Shown here one piece after another: positions 59,291-63,320 of a stretch of 63,320 nt of DNA. The notes beneath the pieces were generated by a model. It worked only from the letters and a program-made list of their open reading frames with translations, was not told where the DNA came from and did not search any database. The position numbers and the translations under genes were made by a program. How positions within the stretch are numbered: position 1 is the first letter of the stretch; every line of letters begins with the position of its first letter. The DNA lies in the NCBI GenBank assembly GCA_040902885.1, contig JBBDWK010000107.1:1-63320 (forward strand). Direction: 5' to 3'. This stretch comes from JBBDWK01 sp040902885 (lineage in GTDB: Bacteria > Acidobacteriota > Terriglobia > Bryobacterales > Bryobacteraceae).

Positions 59291-62200
59291 TCAGTTTCTG
59301 GTAACCGTTTCATGCAAATTCAGAATGGCCCGGGCTACGGTAGTCAACGCGGCCAGTTCTGCCGGCTTCGCGGATTCAAGGACTGGAGCATCGCCGACGT
59401 GGAGCAGTGCGCCCGCTTCGCCGGACGCCGCCTGGAACTCCGCGAAGCTCTTTCGATGCAATTCCGCTAATGCGTTCCGCTCTTCGACAGTAGGCTTGCG
59501 ACTTGTGGCGCGCTGGAAAGCCCAGTCGATGCGCTCGTTCAGTGTGCGTCCGCCATCCTTTACCATGTTCTGCGCGAAGACGCGAGCAGCCTCGACGTAT
59601 ATCGGGTCATTCAGCAGGATTAGCGCCTGCAGCGGAGTGTTCGAGCTAGTGCGATTCACGGTGCACTCTTCGCGCGTCGGGGCGTCAAAGATCACCATGC
59701 TGGGATGCAGGAAGGTGCGCTGCCAGAAAGTGTAGACGCCGCGACGGTAGAGGTCGTCGCCGCGGCTGGCGGAGTAATCGCGTTTCGGGAAATTCAGCGC
59801 CGCAAGATAGCCCTCGGGCTGGTACGGCTTTACGCTCGGGCCGCCGAATTTCTCGACGAGCAGGCCGGAGGCGGCAAGGGCGATATCACGAACTATTTCG
59901 GCGTCGACGCGGAAGCGGCTCTGTCGAGCGAGCAGACGATTGTCGGGATCGCGCTGATCCAGTTCCGGCCTGCTGAGCGAGGACTGCCGGTAAGTATGGC
60001 TGGTGACGATGGTGCGGATAGTATGCCTTACGTCCCAGGAGCGGCTGAACTCCGCGGCAAGCCAATCGAGCAGCTCGAGATGTGTGGGCCATTCGCCTTG
60101 CGAGCCGACATCGTCGAGCACTCTGGAAAGCCCGGCGCCGAAGAACTGCCGCCAGATGCGATTAACGAACACGCGCGCGGGGAGCGGATTGTCGCGTGAG
60201 ACCATCCAATTCGCCAAGTCAAGGCGCGTGGCGCGCCGGCCGGCCACGTTTAGCTTACCGAGAAAAGCGGGCACCGCCGGTTCGACAATCTGGCCCGACT
60301 CATCCATCCAGTTGCCTCGGGGAAGAATGCGTGTCTCCCGTGGCATCGTTGCCTTGGTGGCTACGACTCGGGGAATCTCGGCCTCGAGCCCGTTGAATTC
60401 GGCTTCGAGCTTCGCTGCTGCGGCCAGCAGCGGCTGGAGGTCCGGGGTGGCGAACTGGAAATACTCGAGGATCGCTTTGCGCTGAGCATCGGTACGCTTG
60501 CCATCAGGAGTCTTCAGACCTCTGACCACAACGTCGGGCAAGCCCGGCAGGTGCGATTCGGGTTCCGGCTTGGTCGGACGAAGTCGAGAGCGAACACTCT
60601 CGGCCTCAGGCCAGGAGTGCTCTCCCCTAGAAAGCGCCACGCGAAAGCGTCCCAGAGTGGCGCGGCGGATCTCGGAATCGTGCCGGAGCCGAACCGTTAT
60701 CACGGAATCTGAGGTGGTTGCGACCTTGCCGGAGAAGCGGAGAGCGAGAAACAGATTGCTGTTGTCGCCGTACCAGGCGGTGCCCCAGCCGGTCCTGGAG
60801 TCACCGTCAATCGTAGCCATGGCGTGGTATTCGGGCGACTGGAATACGATATTGGAGGAGGCGAAGGCGAACGGGAGCTTGCGGCCGGAGAGTTCCGCGT
60901 CGACTTCGGTGAGCACCAGACGGTCGGCGCCTCGCGCGACGCGCTGTCCGGGTAGGCCTTCGTCCTGCTGCACTTCGATACCGAGGGCAGTCCACGATCC
61001 AGTACCAGGACGGAAGGCGACGGTGTACGTTTCATTGTCAGGGTTGGGACCGCTCGCCACGACGAGACCATTGCCCGGCGTGGGCTTTGACATTAGCGTG
61101 ATGCCGAAATAATAGGAGCTGTCTACCGGTTGGTCATTGTAGATGGCAAGCTCGGCGCCGTTGGCGGCGGAGGCGGAAACGGGCCGCTGATACTGCCACT
61201 TGAGTTCGGCGGCGTCGTAGCGGCGAAGCAAGTCGTTCTCCCACTTCTTACGCTCCTCCTCGATGGACAACAGCGCCTGGGCCTCGGCTTCGAGATTGCG
61301 GCGCGCTTCCGAAAGCTGCCAATGCAATCGCTCGCGGCGCCGCTGCTGCTCATCGGTTGGCAACTCCAGCTTGGCTCCAAAGGCTCGTGAAGCCCGGTCC
61401 GGAACGAGGCCGGTTTCGAGGATGTCCGCGAAGAAAGCCTTCATTGCGTAAAAGTCGCGCGCCGTGAAGGGGTCAAACTTGTGATCGTGGCACTCAGCGC
61501 AACCGAGGGTAGAGCCGAGCCAGACAGCGCTCGCCGTCCGCACGCGGTCCGAGCCGTATTTCGCGACGTACTCCTTGGGTTGGAGGCCGCCTTCGGCGGA
61601 AGTACGGGTCAGGCGGTTGTAGGCCGAGGCGATCTTCTGCTCGGTGGTCGCGTTGGGCAGTAGGTCGCCGGCAAGCTGCTCTCGGGTGAACTGATCGAAG
61701 GGCTTGTTATCGCGGAAAGACCGGAGGACATAATCGCGGTATGGCCAGACGGGGAAGGGGTTGTCTCCGTGAAAACCGCTGGTATCGGCGTAGCGCACGG
61801 CATCCAGCCAGTGCATCGCCTGCTTTTCGGCGTACCGTGGCGAGGCGAGCAGCCGGTCCACGACCTTCTCATAGGCTGTGGCCGACGTGTCTTTTAAGAA
61901 AGCGTCGATTTCGGCGGGCGTGGGCGGCAGACCCGTCAGATCGAGAGTGACACGGCGGATGAGGGTGGGGCGGTCGGCTTCCGGAGACGGTTTCAGACCC
62001 TCGCGCGCGAGACGAGCCGCGATGAAGGCGTCGATAGGATGTTTCGCTCCGGATGGCGCAGCCGGAGACGTTAGGGGAATATACGCCCAGTGTGGTTCAT
62101 ACTTCGCCCCTTCCGCGACCCAGCGCCGGATCGTCTCCTTCTGTGCCTGGGTCAGCTCCTTATGGGCATGCGCGGGCGGCATGATGCGTGCGTCCGTGGC

Positions 62201-62446
62201 GAATACGCGTTGCACGATCGCGCTGCGGTCCGGGTCGCCGGGCACGATTGGCGTGATGCCGGTCATTGTGGTTTTCAGCGCTTCATCCCGAATATCGAGA
62301 CGCAGCCCGGCCATGCGGGCATTCTTGTCCGGACCGTGGCAGCGGAAGCAGGTATCGGACATGATGGGCCGGATGTCGCGGTTGAAGCTGACCTGGGCGT
62401 GCAGCCCGGCGGCAACAACAAGAACGATAGCAATGCGCTTCCCCAT
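59291..62446 (-). CDS. PSCyt1-DUF1549-DUF1553 protein, large
   Basis: Product of about 1051 aa. Signal peptide MGKRIAIVLVVAAGLHAQ, then NRDIRPIMSDTCFRCHGPDKNA with the CxxCH haem motif near residue 36. DUF1549 follows (LIRRVTLDLTGLPPTPAEI; HWLDAVRYADTSGFHGDN; CAECHDHKFDPF). A coiled-coil and a beta-sandwich insertion of ~350 residues come next, then DUF1553 (NRIWRQFFGAGLSRV; HLELLDWLAAEF). The insertion, which the 840-aa copy at 16 kb lacks, may be a carbohydrate-binding or LamG/F5-8-like module. ATG 62446 begins the signal peptide. Confidence 0.9.
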   Translation of the reverse strand: MGKRIAIVLVVAAGLHAQVSFNRDIRPIMSDTCFRCHGPDKNARMAGLRLDIRDEALKTTMTGITPIVPGDPDRSAIVQRVFATDARIMPPAHAHKELTQAQKETIRRWVAEGAKYEPHWAYIPLTSPAAPSGAKHPIDAFIAARLAREGLKPSPEADRPTLIRRVTLDLTGLPPTPAEIDAFLKDTSATAYEKVVDRLLASPRYAEKQAMHWLDAVRYADTSGFHGDNPFPVWPYRDYVLRSFRDNKPFDQFTREQLAGDLLPNATTEQKIASAYNRLTRTSAEGGLQPKEYVAKYGSDRVRTASAVWLGSTLGCAECHDHKFDPFTARDFYAMKAFFADILETGLVPDRASRAFGAKLELPTDEQQRRRERLHWQLSEARRNLEAEAQALLSIEEERKKWENDLLRRYDAAELKWQYQRPVSASAANGAELAIYNDQPVDSSYYFGITLMSKPTPGNGLVVASGPNPDNETYTVAFRPGTGSWTALGIEVQQDEGLPGQRVARGADRLVLTEVDAELSGRKLPFAFASSNIVFQSPEYHAMATIDGDSRTGWGTAWYGDNSNLFLALRFSGKVATTSDSVITVRLRHDSEIRRATLGRFRVALSRGEHSWPEAESVRSRLRPTKPEPESHLPGLPDVVVRGLKTPDGKRTDAQRKAILEYFQFATPDLQPLLAAAAKLEAEFNGLEAEIPRVVATKATMPRETRILPRGNWMDESGQIVEPAVPAFLGKLNVAGRRATRLDLANWMVSRDNPLPARVFVNRIWRQFFGAGLSRVLDDVGSQGEWPTHLELLDWLAAEFSRSWDVRHTIRTIVTSHTYRQSSLSRPELDQRDPDNRLLARQSRFRVDAEIVRDIALAASGLLVEKFGGPSVKPYQPEGYLAALNFPKRDYSASRGDDLYRRGVYTFWQRTFLHPSMVIFDAPTREECTVNRTSSNTPLQALILLNDPIYVEAARVFAQNMVKDGGRTLNERIDWAFQRATSRKPTVEERNALAELHRKSFAEFQAASGEAGALLHVGDAPVLESAKPAELAALTTVARAILNLHETVTRN

Positions 62447-62713
62447 AGTTGATGCTGAGTATTTTATCGCTATTGTGACGGCTGGAGCGCGCACGAAGGC
62501 TCGCGGGTATTCAGGACAAGACGGCATTAACACAGAAAATCCCCCGCTTTCTCATTGATTACATTAGGGTTATGTATAAATTGGGTTTGTTCGGCAAATT
62601 TCGCCGAAGTGTTCTAAGTCGTTCTCCCGCAAGCGGTTGAGACGGACTGCATCCAGCCGGTCTGTCCAATTCAGTTTACCCCACGCATCCAAAAGTCAGG
62701 TGTCCGACGCGTC
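62447..62713. other. intergenic region upstream of the PSCyt1 operon
   Basis: A 267-bp AT-richer stretch that should hold the minus-strand promoter of the DUF1553-DUF1501 operon. TTCGGC...GCCGAA forms a small inverted repeat near 62589-62607, perhaps the end of the upstream permease transcript. No gene is seen. Confidence 0.35.
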
Positions 62714-63319
62714 CTACTGTCGCAAAATTGCCGTGGGCGAAACAGAAGCGGCCTTTGCTACCGGACGAAGTGCGGACAGAAGCACTAGAAACAATAGGCC
62801 AATCGCGGAAGCGCCAAGCACTAGCGGATCCGCGGGGGAGAGCTTATAGAGCTGAGTTCGTAAGGCGTGTGCGCACAAATACGCGAGCCAGGCTCCCGCG
62901 AGCAAACCGCCAACAGCGGGAGCGGCACAATCCCGAAGGATGAGGTTGCGTACTTGATTACGTTCAGCTCCCAGAGCGAACCGGATGGCGAATTCCTGGG
63001 TACGCTGGCTCAAGGTGTAACTGATGACTCCGTAGACGCCGACGCCGGTCAGCACGGCTGCCAGAATTGCAAACACAAGCAGCAGTTCCAAAGCGAAGCG
63101 GCGCAGTGCCAGCGAGGCCTGGACAACTTCGTCGAGCGGTGCGAGAACAGTGATGGGGGCGTCGGGACTGGTTGCTCGTATTGCGCGGCGAACTGCCGGA
63201 ATCAGTGACGCCGGCTTGACGCCGGCGCGAATGAGCACCGTCATCCTGATAGAGACCCCAAGGGAATATGGCTCGTCAGAAAAAATCGTGGGTGGACTCG
63301 GGTTCGGGCAGCTTGCCAA
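62714..63319 (-). CDS. ABC transporter permease (MacB/FtsX type), 3' part
   Basis: C-terminal ~201 aa of a membrane permease that continues beyond the right edge of the window. An extracellular piece (ITVLAPLDEVVQASLALRRFALELL) is followed by the FtsX domain with three helices and RTQEFAIRFALGAERNQVRNLILRD, the typical cytoplasmic coupling helix. The end is RPVAKAASVSPTAILRQ. This is the large acidobacterial type of putative macrolide/lipoprotein efflux permease. Substrate unknown. Confidence 0.85.
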   Translation of the reverse strand: MASCPNPSPPTIFSDEPYSLGVSIRMTVLIRAGVKPASLIPAVRRAIRATSPDAPITVLAPLDEVVQASLALRRFALELLLVFAILAAVLTGVGVYGVISYTLSQRTQEFAIRFALGAERNQVRNLILRDCAAPAVGGLLAGAWLAYLCAHALRTQLYKLSPADPLVLGASAIGLLFLVLLSALRPVAKAASVSPTAILRQ

Positions 63320-63320
63320 G

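Noticed and set aside
62880..62940. GGGAGCGGC near the right edge as another REP
   Set aside because: Only the GGGAGCGG core matches, without the GAGCCGCGACC half; it lies in coding sequence of the permease.
1..63320. CRISPR arrays, rRNA and tRNA genes
   Set aside because: No regularly spaced direct repeats with unique spacers and no tRNA- or rRNA-like sequence was noticed; the REP family is dispersed and palindromic, not a CRISPR array.

Overview
The window looks like a chromosomal segment of an Acidobacteriota bacterium, most likely from the Bryobacterales/Solibacter part of the phylum. This is inferred from gene content. It has GC-rich genes, a very large TonB-dependent receptor with an N-terminal carboxypeptidase-regulatory domain, a GWxTD protein, two cytochrome/DUF1549/DUF1553 + DUF1501 pairs, a DUF1080 protein and a MacB/FtsX-type permease. 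It also has lipid A genes, so the cell is Gram-negative.

Layout. 1-20 kb is a metabolic and cell-envelope region: guaB, a HEAT-repeat protein with a VWA-like tail, a sodium:solute symporter operon, pyrE, a polyprenyl-phosphate sugar transferase, DUF1080, a possible RidA-like protein, Uma2, the TonB-dependent receptor, a frameshifted REP-associated transposase, DUF1015, and the first DUF1549/DUF1553-DUF1501 pair. 20-25.5 kb is an accessory island of sparse genes and decayed fragments, AT-richer in its core: a HEPN-like protein, a small Cys-rich protein, a HEPN/Toprim-N protein and a CoiA-like nuclease. 25.5-34 kb holds a glycine-zipper protein, an SDR oxidoreductase, the GWxTD protein with an outer-membrane-type partner, a PilZ protein, pyruvate dehydrogenase-type E1 alpha/beta and a toxin-antitoxin pair.

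34-51.4 kb is a compact flagellar cluster built as two divergent operons. The minus operon is flgF-flgG-flgA-flgH-flgI-flgJ(N)-flgM. The plus operon is fliK-flgD-flgE-fliN-fliO-fliP-fliQ-fliR-flhB-flhA-flhF-fliA-fliN2-membrane/HTH protein. It covers late rod, rings, hook, export gate, switch and the sigma-28/FlgM checkpoint. flhG and fliM are absent from their usual places, FlgD is very short and FlgH has no lipobox cysteine. 51.4-63.3 kb holds an alpha/beta-hydrolase, an apparent WaaA-LpxK fusion, a split chromate transporter, the second DUF1501-DUF1553 pair and the 3' part of an ABC permease.

One theme runs across the window: a family of about 24-bp palindromic repeats (GAGCCGCGACCG / T-A-GGGAGCGGT and variants). 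They occur singly or as inverted pairs (REPINs) at six loci, three of them inside the flagellar plus operon. One inverted pair exactly brackets the RAYT-type transposase at 14.0-14.5 kb. Both runs of N fall in the loops of such pairs. I saw no rRNA, tRNA or CRISPR array.
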